Source: Ornithinibacillus contaminans (lineage in GTDB: Bacteria; Bacillota; Bacilli; Bacillales; Amphibacillaceae). From it: 61,291 nt of DNA. The notes below the pieces were generated by a model that saw nothing but the letters and a program-made list of their open reading frames with translations, searched no databases and was not told the DNA's origin. Positions 41,353 to 49,181 of the stretch are shown piece by piece; position 1 is the first letter of the stretch; the number at the start of each line of letters is the position of its first letter. The translations under genes were made by a program, and so were the position numbers. Where the stretch lies: the NCBI RefSeq assembly GCF_001038425.2, contig NZ_LDPV02000007.1, forward strand, positions 1 through 61,291. Reading direction: 5' to 3'.

Positions 41353-41646
41353 CGCTATACCTCCATTTGTTGTATGTACTTAATATGTATCAACCGTCCA
41401 AAAAGTTGCACATAATATGATGTAATAAACCACTTCTCATGATAGTACATTTGCGAATGAAATTAAAGGAATGTCCCTTTTCGCGGTAAAAAACGGCTTC
41501 TAAAAGTGACAATCTTGTTAACTCCCACCAAAACCCTACTATAGCAAGGTTTGTTAGCTTTGAAATAGAAGCCATCTTTCATGATTATCGCATTCACTTG
41601 TGATATAGTTAACATATAACTAATAACTCGTAAGGAGAGATATATA

Positions 41647-42396
41647 ATGGTAGAAGCAGTCGAAACAATGGATGGTTGGTACAGCTTACATGACTTTCGT
41701 TCAATAGATTGGACCTTCTGGAAAACCGCAACACCAGAGGATCAAAAGGAAGCCATCGCAAGCTTTGAGGCATTAATTGCAAAATGGGAAGCAGTTGAAG
41801 AAGAAAAGAATGGCTCCCATGCGATGTATAAGATTGTTGGTCAAAAGGCAGATTTAATGTTCATGTTCCTACGCCCAACGATGGAAGAATTGAACGAACT
41901 AGAAACAGAATTAAACAAATCTAAATTTGCAGAGTTCCTTACTCCGGCTCATTCGTATGTTTCTGTTGTCGAGCTTTCTAAATACCGCCCAGCTAAAGAC
42001 GGTATTGATCCGGAAACATTACCAGAAACACAAGCACGGCTAAAACCGATTCTTCCAAAATGGGAGCATGCTTGCTTCTATCCAATGGATCGTCGTCGTA
42101 CTAGTGAGGAAAACTGGTATACATTAGAAAAAGATGTACGCGGAAAATTATTGTACGAGCACAGCAAAACTGGCCGTAAGTACGCTGGAAAAGTAAAACA
42201 GATTATCACTGGCTCTATCGGACTTGATGATTGGGAATGGGGCGTAACGCTATTCGCACACGATCCACTTCAATTCAAGAAAATCGTATACGAAATGCGT
42301 TTTGATGAAGTAAGCTCACGCTACGGAGAATTTGGTGAATTCTTTGTCGGCAACCTCTTGAAAAGAGAAGAAATCACGACATTTTTAGGTGCATAA
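41647..42396 (+). CDS. hemQ: Coproheme decarboxylase HemQ
   Basis: HemQ, a chlorite-dismutase-fold protein, carries out the last step of the coproporphyrin-dependent heme pathway, turning coproheme into heme b with peroxide. The 249-residue protein has two ferredoxin-like halves. The second contains CFYPMDRRR near 142, which holds the reactive tyrosine, and [20 protein letters not shown] near 170, with the proximal heme-ligand histidine region. [19 protein letters not shown] closes the domain. AAGGAGAG supports the start. It is divergent from pta, as in B. subtilis. Confidence 0.95.
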   Translation: MVEAVETMDGWYSLHDFRSIDWTFWKTATPEDQKEAIASFEALIAKWEAVEEEKNGSHAMYKIVGQKADLMFMFLRPTMEELNELETELNKSKFAEFLTPAHSYVSVVELSKYRPAKDGIDPETLPETQARLKPILPKWEHACFYPMDRRRTSEENWYTLEKDVRGKLLYEHSKTGRKYAGKVKQIITGSIGLDDWEWGVTLFAHDPLQFKKIVYEMRFDEVSSRYGEFGEFFVGNLLKREEITTFLGA

Positions 42397-42407
42397 ATTT
42401 AATTAGT

Positions 42408-42441
42408 AAAGACTTTCTGTTTCGGCAGAGAGTCTTTTTTT
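42408..42441 (+). terminator. Terminator after hemQ
   Basis: AAAGACTTTCTG pairs with CAGAGAGTCTTT around a short loop and is followed by a run of T. It begins 12 bases after the hemQ stop. Confidence 0.8.
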
Positions 42442-42467
42442 GATGGGATTTGGCTGGGATGGGGGGT

Positions 42468-42750
42468 TGCCGAAGTTTAGGTGTGGTATCCCGATGTTGG
42501 CGTGTGGTGTCCCGATGTTGGCGTGTGCTGTCCCGATGTTGGCGTGTGGTGTCCCGATGATGTTCTGTGTGCTGTCCCGATGTTGGCGTGTGGTATCCCG
42601 ATGTTGGTGCGTGGTATCCCGATGTTTGCCCGTAGTATCCCGAACTGGATCCACTATCCCGAAAGGTTTGGAGCTTATCCCGGAGTATGTGCGAGTTTTC
42701 CCGAAGTTAACACGATTAATCCCGATGTTTACCCGTACGGTCCCGAACCA
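42468..42750 (-). repeat. 21-bp phased TTCGGGAT array, inverted (array A3)
   Basis: TCCCGA cores (TTCGGGA or ATCGGGA on the minus strand) start at 42489, 42510, 42531, 42552, 42575, 42596, 42617, 42638, 42657, 42678, 42699, 42720 and 42741, plus TGCCGA at 42468. Steps are 21 bp except one of 23 and one of 19. Read in the TTCGGGA direction from 42741, the fifth unit is the 19-bp one, as in arrays A1 and A2. Several units at the hemQ side are nearly identical (CACACGCCAACATCGGGACA), a sign of recent tandem expansion. Confidence 0.9.
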
Positions 42751-42816
42751 CGGTCGGATGCGGTATTGTGAATCTAGCCCAATTCTTAGCAATTTTTCCT
42801 AATTAATTTTCTCTAG

Positions 42817-42845
42817 TCATATCACTTTCCGCCCATACATACATA
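42817..42845 (+). promoter_or_regulatory. Possible sigma-E promoter upstream of gerQ
   Basis: TCATATC (42817-42823) and CATACATA (42838-42845), separated by 14 bases, resemble the sigma-E -35 (KMATATT) and -10 (CATACAMT). gerQ is a sigma-E gene in B. subtilis, but this site lies about 280 bases before the gene, so it is uncertain. Bases 42846-43127 show a lone TTATCCACA at 42903 and otherwise nothing identifiable. Confidence 0.3.
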
Positions 42846-43127
42846 TAATCATAGTAGACCTTGGATAGAAATGGGTGTACGATGGCCGTTTAGGTTACGA
42901 TGGTTATCCACAGTGTCAAAGTTATAATTTCCTAATCAACCATTAACGGGGACCAATTTCACCCTGCGAAGGCCGTATTTCTAGTTCTTAATCAGCAGGA
43001 AATTGCCCAGCCCAGTGGTATAACCAATGAAATAGCGGATGATTTACGGCAATTGCTATTATTCGCCTACTGCCACTGATTGTCCAACGGTATTATAGAA
43101 TAATATTTCAATAGGAGGTTTTATTGC

Positions 43128-43586
43128 ATGACTGACAACCAAGGAAATTCACAGCTAGGTGTAAATTTCGGACAACAGCCGTATTATTACTTTCCACAAA
43201 CATCTCCTGCATTCTACCCAGCTTTAAGTTATCGCCAATTCCCAGCCCCTCAGCAACAGCTTACAACCCAGCAACAATCGGATGTTCCAGGTATGTTACC
43301 AACGGAGCAATCATATGTTGAAAACATTTTACGTTTAAATCGTGGAAAAGCAGCAACCGTCTATATGACATTCGAAAACAATTCGGAGTGGAATGCTAAA
43401 GTGTTCCGAGGCATTATCGAGGCGGCAGGTCGAGATCATCTAATACTTAGCGATCCGCAAACCGGAAGACGTTACTTATTATTAATGGTTTATCTCGATT
43501 ATGTAACGTTTGACGAAGAGTTAAATTATGAGTATCCATATGGAAATACTGCTGCTCAACAACTGGCTACTTATTCCCCAAGATAA
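43128..43586 (+). CDS. gerQ: Spore coat protein GerQ
   Basis: GerQ is an inner coat protein needed to localise the cortex-lytic enzyme CwlJ and is cross-linked by transglutaminase Tgl. The 152-residue protein has a Gln/Tyr/Pro-rich N-terminus (QQPYYYFPQTSPAFYPA...PQQQLTTQQQ). The conserved C-terminal half reads SYVENILRLNRGKAATVYMTFENN, then FRGIIEAAGRDHLILSDP and RRYLLLMVYLDYVTF. AGGAGG precedes the ATG. It is a little shorter than the B. subtilis protein, mainly in the low-complexity part. A terminator follows at 43621. Confidence 0.95.
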   Translation: MTDNQGNSQLGVNFGQQPYYYFPQTSPAFYPALSYRQFPAPQQQLTTQQQSDVPGMLPTEQSYVENILRLNRGKAATVYMTFENNSEWNAKVFRGIIEAAGRDHLILSDPQTGRRYLLLMVYLDYVTFDEELNYEYPYGNTAAQQLATYSPR

Positions 43587-43620
43587 TTATGCAGGCAGGA
43601 CCCTTTTCTATCGGTAATTA

Positions 43621-43658
43621 AAAAGGATGGCACGATGAATCCGTACCATCCTTTTCTT
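43621..43658 (+). terminator. Terminator after gerQ
   Basis: AAAAGGATGG and CCATCCTTTT form a ten-pair stem with T-rich sequence (CTTTTCTT) after it on the plus strand, 35 bases past the gerQ stop. Confidence 0.75.
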
Positions 43659-43685
43659 ACATATTTTACGTGTGAGGCGATTAGA

Positions 43686-43937
43686 ATGCGACATCCATAT
43701 AACAAATTTATTCGTGGAGAGTTAGTTGCAATTGTACTGGCTATTCTCTTTGGATTGATCGCCCTTATCCAAGGTGTTTTTTTGTTAATCGTAATTTGTC
43801 TGTTTTTAGTTGCGGCAAGCCTAATTTTTGACGGCCTCATCGCTATTAATATGCGAAACCAAGCACATGGTATCAAACAAATTATGCGATCTGTCTTAAT
43901 CTTGATGCTTGCATTGTTTCTACTTATTTTATTATAG
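43686..43937 (+). CDS. Small membrane protein, 83 residues, unknown function
   Basis: Starting at ATG 43686, with GAGG eight bases upstream, the product is MRHPYNKFIRGELVAIVLAI and then two or three hydrophobic helices separated by NMRNQAHGIKQIMR. Charge distribution suggests an N-in topology. I do not recognise the family. It lies between gerQ and ywdK, and its stop overlaps the convergent ywdK stop by six bases with no terminator between. The frame is open 17 codons earlier, but that part falls in the gerQ terminator. Confidence 0.7.
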   Translation: MRHPYNKFIRGELVAIVLAILFGLIALIQGVFLLIVICLFLVAASLIFDGLIAINMRNQAHGIKQIMRSVLILMLALFLLILL

Positions 43938-44300
43938 ATACTTTACAACAGCATAGCCGAGCAGAATCCAGCCAATCAAAAATGCGACGCCACCAATCGG
44001 TGTAATCATAGCGAACGTCTTAATGCCCGAGGTAGAATAAATATACAAACTACCTGAAAATAGAATAATCCCAGCGAAAAACAACCAGCCGGCCCATGAT
44101 AGGCTAGCAACTTGAGTTTTGACCATGATTAGACCGGTAGCCAATAATCCCACAGTATGGAACATTTGATAGGTAACTGCTTTTTCCCATGTAGCTAAGG
44201 CTTTCTCCGTAAGCTTCCCTTCCAAACCATGGGCACCGAATGCCCCAAATGCAACCGCTAAAAAGCCGTTTATAGCTCCTAATAGTAAAAAAATCTTCAT
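43932..44300 (-). CDS. ywdK: DUF423 family membrane protein (YwdK)
   Basis: This is a 122-residue protein with four predicted membrane helices and the family's N-terminal signature GAINGFLAVAFGAFGAHGLEG, followed by WEKAVTYQMFHTVGLLATG and MITPIGGVAFLIGW. DUF423 proteins are widespread and have no firm function. It follows ywdI by 21 bp and the pair is probably one unit. Its 3' end overlaps the small convergent membrane gene. Confidence 0.92.
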   Translation of the reverse strand: MKIFLLLGAINGFLAVAFGAFGAHGLEGKLTEKALATWEKAVTYQMFHTVGLLATGLIMVKTQVASLSWAGWLFFAGIILFSGSLYIYSTSGIKTFAMITPIGGVAFLIGWILLGYAVVKYL

Positions 44301-44321
44301 CTCTATTCACTCTCTTTCCCA

Positions 44322-44624
44322 TCAAAAATCAAAGATTGAATTCCCATTGCCATCTTCGTCGTCTAGCTCTATTGATTTTTTAAATGATTGAGCTTGTTCA
44401 GCCGATGGTGACTCTACCTCACCTAGCATCGCCTTTCGCTCCACAGCACTGAGTTCCCCTTTTTCAAGAACTGGTTCTGCATGATCCTCCATTAAAAATA
44501 AATCACATAACAACCGGATATTTTCAATATGCTTTAGCATAACAGCTTGCTTGTCTTGGTTTCGTTGTGCTTGTTGTAATTCATTGGTCATTTTTTGCAA
44601 TATCGTATCATTGGCAACGGCCAT
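44322..44624 (-). CDS. ywdI: DUF5327 family protein (YwdI)
   Basis: This is a 100-residue cytosolic protein, helical in its first half (ILQKMTNELQQAQRNQDKQAVMLKHIENIRLLCDLFL) and acidic and probably disordered after that, ending SIELDDEDGNGNSIFDF. It matches the YwdI/DUF5327 family found next to ywdK. Its function is unknown. ATG 44624 follows GAGGAG; the frame is open 36 codons earlier without support. Confidence 0.85.
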   Translation of the reverse strand: MAVANDTILQKMTNELQQAQRNQDKQAVMLKHIENIRLLCDLFLMEDHAEPVLEKGELSAVERKAMLGEVESPSAEQAQSFKKSIELDDEDGNGNSIFDF

Positions 44625-44797
44625 ACAGACACTCCTCTTATTAGAAAATCGTTCCATTCTATCATACCGAAAAGTCATTCTAACGGAAAGTGAAACACTA
44701 GGATTACATACAAAAAGCCTTGATCGCTTCAAGACTTTTCCTTAGCATATATTCAATTAACGATAATAATTTCAATTTACACGGAAAATGTTAGGAA

Positions 44798-44947
44798 TTA
44801 TGCACTTTGCTGATTCTGTTCCTCCTGATAGCGATTGAAAAGCCAGTGCAAAAATTTGAGTTCTTCGGTGGTCAGGTTACGTTCTAGCTTCCATTCAATT
44901 TCCTTAAAAAATTCGAGGCTTCTACTGGATTGCAAACAGTTTTTCAT
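44798..44947 (-). CDS. Small protein, 49 residues, unknown function
   Basis: The frame reads MKNCLQSSRSLEFFKEIEWK and continues KLERNLTTEELKFLHWLFNRY, then QEEQNQQSA and a TAA stop. AGGGGAG lies about ten bases before the ATG, which is a strong ribosome-binding site for so short a frame. The product is predicted to be two amphipathic helices, resembling small Bacillales regulatory proteins in size, but I do not recognise a family. It sits upstream of ywdI on the same strand. Confidence 0.6.
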   Translation of the reverse strand: MKNCLQSSRSLEFFKEIEWKLERNLTTEELKFLHWLFNRYQEEQNQQSA

Positions 44948-45293
44948 ACGTTATTACTCCCCTCTGCCTATACTTCTGCCCTTAGTGTACTATTATTAGA
45001 ATATATAAACAATACAGTTTTCAATAAATAGTTCTATGTATCTAAACCTTAATCGCAAACCAATAATATATGCCTATAAATATGGTTGAAATAAATCAAA
45101 TCCCGCCAAACGTTCCACTCTTAACTACCCAAAATTATATTCAGTTAAACTCCTAATTAGTAGAATGTGATAATTTCGATAAACAAGATACGAAATTTGC
45201 GTCACTTACTAGCATAGTTAAGTACTTTCAGTCATAAACTAAGCAAAGAAAATCAGGTAACTACTAACCTCACAAACTTAATAAATATACATT

Positions 45294-45322
45294 TTGACAA
45301 ATATATATGCGAGTCGTATACT
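45294..45322 (+). promoter_or_regulatory. Sigma-A promoter for the YjiH-family gene
   Basis: TTGACA (45294-45299) and TATACT (45317-45322) are separated by exactly 17 bases. A leader of about 65 bases follows before the ATG at 45393. The rest of the 44948-45392 gap is AT-rich with no gene. Confidence 0.8.
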
Positions 45323-45392
45323 ATTAAAGTTGGTTTATTTTATACGTAAAAACACATTCTAACTAGTAATTATAGCTAAAGGCGGTTTTATC

Positions 45393-46739
45393 ATGCGAGG
45401 CAACTATAGACTTGGGGATCATTTGAAATTTATAATTCCATCCCTTATTGGTATTTTTCTATTTATTATTCCAGTACGGACTGAAGATGGATTTACAATT
45501 CCGATTGCCATTTTGGCTAATTGGGTGCAGGATTTACTCCGTAATCAGTTATCATTCATTATGATGATAATCATTATTTTAACTGCACTTCTTACCCTAC
45601 TGGCAAAAATGCTTGGGGAAGACAGCATGGCCAAGACACCATTTTTCCATAAGCTTCTTTATGTAAATTGGTTTTGGACACTTACAAGGGTTGTAGCTGC
45701 AATCTTTGCAATTATGGTTTATTACAAGATTGGTCCTGAGGCAATTCATGGTGAAGTTACCGGCCAATTATTGTTAGATAGCCTACTTCACGTATTGTTT
45801 GCGGTATTTCTATTTGCTGGTATTTTCCTACCATTATTAATGAATTTTGGGTTGATGGAATTGTTTGGAATGTTAACGACCAAATTGATGCGACCATTAT
45901 TCAATTTACCTGGAAGATCATCAATTGATGCATTGGCGTCTTGGATTGGTGATGGAACAATTGGCGTTTTACTAACGAGCAAGCAATATGAGGATGGGTT
46001 TTACACGAAGCGTGAGGCAGCCATTATCGGAACGACATTCTCGGTTGTCTCGATAACATTTACATTAATAGTAATCGAAGAAGTTGGCCTTGGTCATATG
46101 TTTGTTCCATTCTATTTGACGGTATTAGCAGCAGGGTTAGTGGCGGCTTTGATAATGCCAAGGATTCCACCACTATCCAGAAAACCAGATACGTATGTGA
46201 ATGAACAAGCTTCAGGGATTGAGGAAACCATCCCCGAGGGACATAATTCATTTTCATTCGGCTATGAAAAAGCGATCGATCGTGCTAAAAAGGAAGCAAG
46301 CTTCTACCAGTTTATTAAAGAAGGAAGCCAGAATGTTTTAGATATGTGGATGGGGGTTGCCCCTGTTGTAATGGCATTTGGTTTAGTGGCTTTGATGATT
46401 GCGGAATATACACCGTTATTCCAATGGCTCGGAACACCATTTATTCCAATCTTAGAGCTGATGCAAGTACCATTTGCTCATGAGGCATCAGAGACGATTT
46501 TAATTGGGTTTGCTGACATGTTCCTGCCATCAGTTATTGGAGCGTCTATTGAATCGGAGATGACCCGCTTTATTATCGCTGCCTTATCTGTTACACAATT
46601 AATTTACATGTCCGAAGTAGGCGGATTACTATTAGGATCCAAAGTCCCAGTATCCTTCAAAGACCTAATCCTAATCTTCCTATTAAGAACGATCATTACC
46701 CTACCAATTATCGTATTGGTAGCACATATTTTATTTTAA
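45393..46739 (+). CDS. yjiH: YjiH family membrane protein (nucleoside-recognition/gate domain)
   Basis: This is a 448-residue polytopic membrane protein with about ten hydrophobic helices and two Gate (nucleoside-recognition) domains. Markers include LASWIGDGTIGVLLTSKQYEDGFYTKREAAIIGTTFSVVS near 188 and ETILIGFADMFLPSVIGA near 374, each in a helix-break pattern typical of the Gate fold. Family members are presumed transporters with unknown substrate. A good sigma-A promoter precedes it and two terminators follow, so it is monocistronic. It is the point where synteny with B. subtilis stops. Confidence 0.88.
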   Translation: MRGNYRLGDHLKFIIPSLIGIFLFIIPVRTEDGFTIPIAILANWVQDLLRNQLSFIMMIIIILTALLTLLAKMLGEDSMAKTPFFHKLLYVNWFWTLTRVVAAIFAIMVYYKIGPEAIHGEVTGQLLLDSLLHVLFAVFLFAGIFLPLLMNFGLMELFGMLTTKLMRPLFNLPGRSSIDALASWIGDGTIGVLLTSKQYEDGFYTKREAAIIGTTFSVVSITFTLIVIEEVGLGHMFVPFYLTVLAAGLVAALIMPRIPPLSRKPDTYVNEQASGIEETIPEGHNSFSFGYEKAIDRAKKEASFYQFIKEGSQNVLDMWMGVAPVVMAFGLVALMIAEYTPLFQWLGTPFIPILELMQVPFAHEASETILIGFADMFLPSVIGASIESEMTRFIIAALSVTQLIYMSEVGGLLLGSKVPVSFKDLILIFLLRTIITLPIIVLVAHILF

Positions 46740-46778
46740 GGTGCCTGTCACCACCCGAATTTTGTCGAATTACAGAAG

Positions 46779-46816
46779 GGAGCATCTCGTTTTTTGCGGG
46801 ATGTTCTTTTCTTTTT
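46779..46816 (+). terminator. Terminator after yjiH
   Basis: GAGCATCTCG pairs with CGGGATGTTC around a T-rich loop and is followed by TTTTCTTTTT. Before it, at 46740-46770, lies GGTGCCTGTCACC plus TTTTGTCGAAT, a short sequence I associate with gene ends in several Bacillaceae. Confidence 0.75.
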
Positions 46817-46821
46817 GAGAT

Positions 46822-46862
46822 AAAAACAACCCCAAACCAGCAAATGGTTTGGGGTTGTTTTT
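46822..46862. terminator. Bidirectional terminator between yjiH and the acyltransferase gene
   Basis: AAAAACAACCCCAAACCA pairs perfectly with TGGTTTGGGGTTGTTTTT over 18 bases, with T-runs on both strands. Confidence 0.9.
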
Positions 46863-46925
46863 ATCTATATAACTAGAAAAAGGGGGGCTATTATATATAC
46901 GAAAGTTATCACAAAAATGTTTCAC

Positions 46926-47927
46926 TTAATGTGAAGGTTTTACCGTTTTCCGAAGATATGTTGCTTTTCCCTCTATCAGCGGCTGGCTAATCGTCAGTAC
47001 TGGTTTACTAGATAAGAACCATACAATGAGTAGTGTGATTCCAACTAGCCCAACAACATGGAAAATACTATTGACGTGCAATACCTCGAATGCACGGAAC
47101 GCTTGGATGATAAAGCCGTGCAGCAGATAGACATAAAGTGTTCTCTCCCCCAGTTTAGTAAACTGATAGCGCTTATGTGGAATCCAAGCGAACACACTCG
47201 CAGCCATTAATGTGGACGTTACATAAACAAGTAATCTTGCAATTCCACCATACTCTTGCATGCCAAGATCATAGTAGGATTTTGAGGCTAGCAGCCAACC
47301 TGTATTTATTTCAGGTGCCACATAGATTGCCAGCGCTAGAACTGCCATCACTAGCACCGAAGCTAGCCGGAAAAATTTATGTCTCAATACGAGTAAATGC
47401 TCTTCCTTCAACCAATACCCCAACAAGAAAAATGGGAAGAATACAAATGTCCTTGATAAGCTGAAATAATGACCAACACTTGCCAAATAGCCAACAACAA
47501 TTCCTAGTGAGATCGCTAACGCAAAGCTAATATATGCTGGTAGTTGTTTAAACCAATATAATAAAATATGCCAACTAAACAAACTAATTAAAAACCAAAG
47601 TGACCAATGCGGATAAAAGATATCCGTTAACCAATTCGATTTTCCTATCATTAAAAAGTAGAACGAATAGATAAATTGGAATATCAAATATGGTACTAAT
47701 AATTTCTTCGCTAATTTTAAAATATATCCTTTACTTCCGAAGCCTTTGGCAAAAAATCCAGCCAAGAAAATGAATGCCGGCATATGAAACGTATATATCC
47801 ACGTATATAGCGTGTGCATGGCAACTGATCCATCAATAAAAGGCTGAATTACATGACCAAAAACTACTAAACATATTAGTAGTAACTTCGCATTATCAAA
47901 AAAGGCATTACGCTCCAAGATGCTCAT
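46926..47927 (-). CDS. Acyltransferase-3 family membrane protein
   Basis: This is a 333-residue membrane O-acyltransferase of the Acyl_transf_3 family with about ten helices. The first helix holds the conserved histidine in LLLICLVVFGHVIQPF near residue 24, followed by TWIYTFHMPAFIFLAGFFAK near 43 and PHWSLWFLISLF. Such proteins acylate cell-wall glycans or secondary metabolites; the target is unknown. The frame starts at ATG 47927, but AAAGGA is too close for it and better placed for a TTG at 47918 (ERNAFFDNAK). Neighbours give no hint of the substrate. Confidence 0.88.
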   Translation of the reverse strand: MSILERNAFFDNAKLLLICLVVFGHVIQPFIDGSVAMHTLYTWIYTFHMPAFIFLAGFFAKGFGSKGYILKLAKKLLVPYLIFQFIYSFYFLMIGKSNWLTDIFYPHWSLWFLISLFSWHILLYWFKQLPAYISFALAISLGIVVGYLASVGHYFSLSRTFVFFPFFLLGYWLKEEHLLVLRHKFFRLASVLVMAVLALAIYVAPEINTGWLLASKSYYDLGMQEYGGIARLLVYVTSTLMAASVFAWIPHKRYQFTKLGERTLYVYLLHGFIIQAFRAFEVLHVNSIFHVVGLVGITLLIVWFLSSKPVLTISQPLIEGKATYLRKTVKPSH

Positions 47928-48084
47928 TCCTTTACTGTGTTTTGAAGAGTATTCTTACTATCCTTCTACCCGCTGGACAATATAAATACGCATCGTTCCA
48001 CACGATTTATTGGGGCTGTAAACAACATGTAAATGGAATGAAAGATTGATATTGGAATGTAATGTTTGTACTTTTGGGTGCTAG

Positions 48085-48153
48085 CTGCTGATAATCCTGA
48101 ATTCCTGCTGATATTTCCATATAGCTGCTGATACTCTTATAATTCCTGCTGAT
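48085..48153 (+). repeat. 20-bp phased CTGCTGAT array, short (array B2)
   Basis: CTGCTGATA cores start at 48085, 48105, 48125 and 48146 (steps 20, 20, 21). Spacer bases are variable. It is the same core as arrays B1 (inverted) and B3. It lies between the ku terminator and the upstream end of the acyltransferase gene; the remaining bases of the 47928-48230 gap show nothing else. Confidence 0.8.
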
Positions 48154-48193
48154 ACCCGACCAGTTCCAAGCAGCCAAACAACTTACCCCCATC

Positions 48194-48219
48194 AAAAAAA
48201 CCCTCAAAACACGAGGGTT
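48194..48219 (-). terminator. Terminator after ku
   Basis: On the minus strand AACCCTC pairs with GAGGGTT around a short loop and seven T follow. It lies 12 bases past the ku stop. Confidence 0.85.
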
Positions 48220-48230
48220 CCTCCCAAAAA

Positions 48231-49070
48231 TTATAGCGCTTTTTTCTTCGCCGTTGTTGTTTTGCGTTTTTTTGGTTGCTTTGGCTTTGGTTTGTCCTTT
48301 TTGGCTCGATCGAGTGAGGCTTGTAGTGCTTCCATTAAATCAGTGACATTGTCTGGTTTTGGTTTGTCTGTTGCTGTTGTTGTCTGATCTTGATTCTTCT
48401 TCTCTTCAATTAGTTCTAATAATGCGGTACGGTATTCATCCTTGTATTTCTCTGGATCGAATTCGGTAGTTAGCTGGTCAATTAGCATTTTTGCCGTATC
48501 GATTTCCTTTTTAGCCGTTTCTACATTTTCTGGTACATTCGGGACTTCCTTCACATCCCGCACTTCATCTGGGTAATGAATCGTCTCCACGACAAGTGTA
48601 TTTTTATAAATACGAATAACCGCCAGCTGCTCCTTAGAGCGGATCATCATTTTAGCGACGCCGATTTTCCCTGTTTCTTCTAAGGCAGCACGTAGTAATC
48701 CATATGCGTTGCTGCCCCCTTCGTTAGGCGATAAGTAATAGCTTTTTTCAAAATAGATTGGGTCGATGTCCTCTAATTTCACAAAATCCATTATTTCAAC
48801 GGCTTTATCTTCTTGTTCCTTCTTTAATTCGGCAAGATCTTCTTCATCCAAAATCACAAATTTATTTTTAGCATACTCATAGGCTTTCACGATATCATCG
48901 TTGCCTACTTCCTTCTCACAGACAGGGCACACCTTTTCATACTTAATTGGTGATTTACATTCTTTATGAAGCTGTCTGAGCGAGACATCCTTATTCTCCG
49001 TTGCCGCATGCATTTTCACTGGGATATTCACAAGCCCGAAGCTAATCGTACCCTTCCACATCGTATGCAT
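48231..49070 (-). CDS. ku: Non-homologous end-joining protein Ku
   Basis: Bacterial Ku forms a homodimeric ring on DNA ends and recruits LigD. The 279-residue protein opens MHTMWKGTISFGLVNIPVK, the conserved start of the Ku core, followed by a cysteine cluster (KECKSP...KVCPVCEKEV), YYLSPNEGGSNAYGLLR and IHYPDEVRD. After residue ~220 it changes to a Lys/Pro/Thr-rich tail ending KPKQPKKRKTTTAKKKAL, of the kind that binds DNA and aids ligation. GGGAGG supports the start. It is divergent from ligD over 111 bp, so both are likely co-regulated. Confidence 0.96.
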   Translation of the reverse strand: MHTMWKGTISFGLVNIPVKMHAATENKDVSLRQLHKECKSPIKYEKVCPVCEKEVGNDDIVKAYEYAKNKFVILDEEDLAELKKEQEDKAVEIMDFVKLEDIDPIYFEKSYYLSPNEGGSNAYGLLRAALEETGKIGVAKMMIRSKEQLAVIRIYKNTLVVETIHYPDEVRDVKEVPNVPENVETAKKEIDTAKMLIDQLTTEFDPEKYKDEYRTALLELIEEKKNQDQTTTATDKPKPDNVTDLMEALQASLDRAKKDKPKPKQPKKRKTTTAKKKAL

Positions 49071-49181
49071 CGCTAAACCTCCCTTTTGCCCATAGTTTGT
49101 CGTAAATCAACCATTTTAATCCGCTGTCCTGTTTAAATTATGGAATTTATCGCACCTTATTAAACGAAGGGAGCATACGAA

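Noticed and set aside
41390-41575. 61-codon minus-strand frame between pta and hemQ
   Set aside because: It occupies the divergent promoter region and has no ribosome-binding site or recognisable similarity.
42403-42802. Open frames of 96-129 codons on both strands after hemQ
   Set aside because: They translate the 21-bp array (seven-residue periodicity) and cross the 19- and 23-bp steps without conserved meaning; no ribosome-binding site.
42903-42911. A second DnaA-box site upstream of gerQ
   Set aside because: Only one TTATCCACA is present with no neighbours, which is expected by chance in 61 kb.
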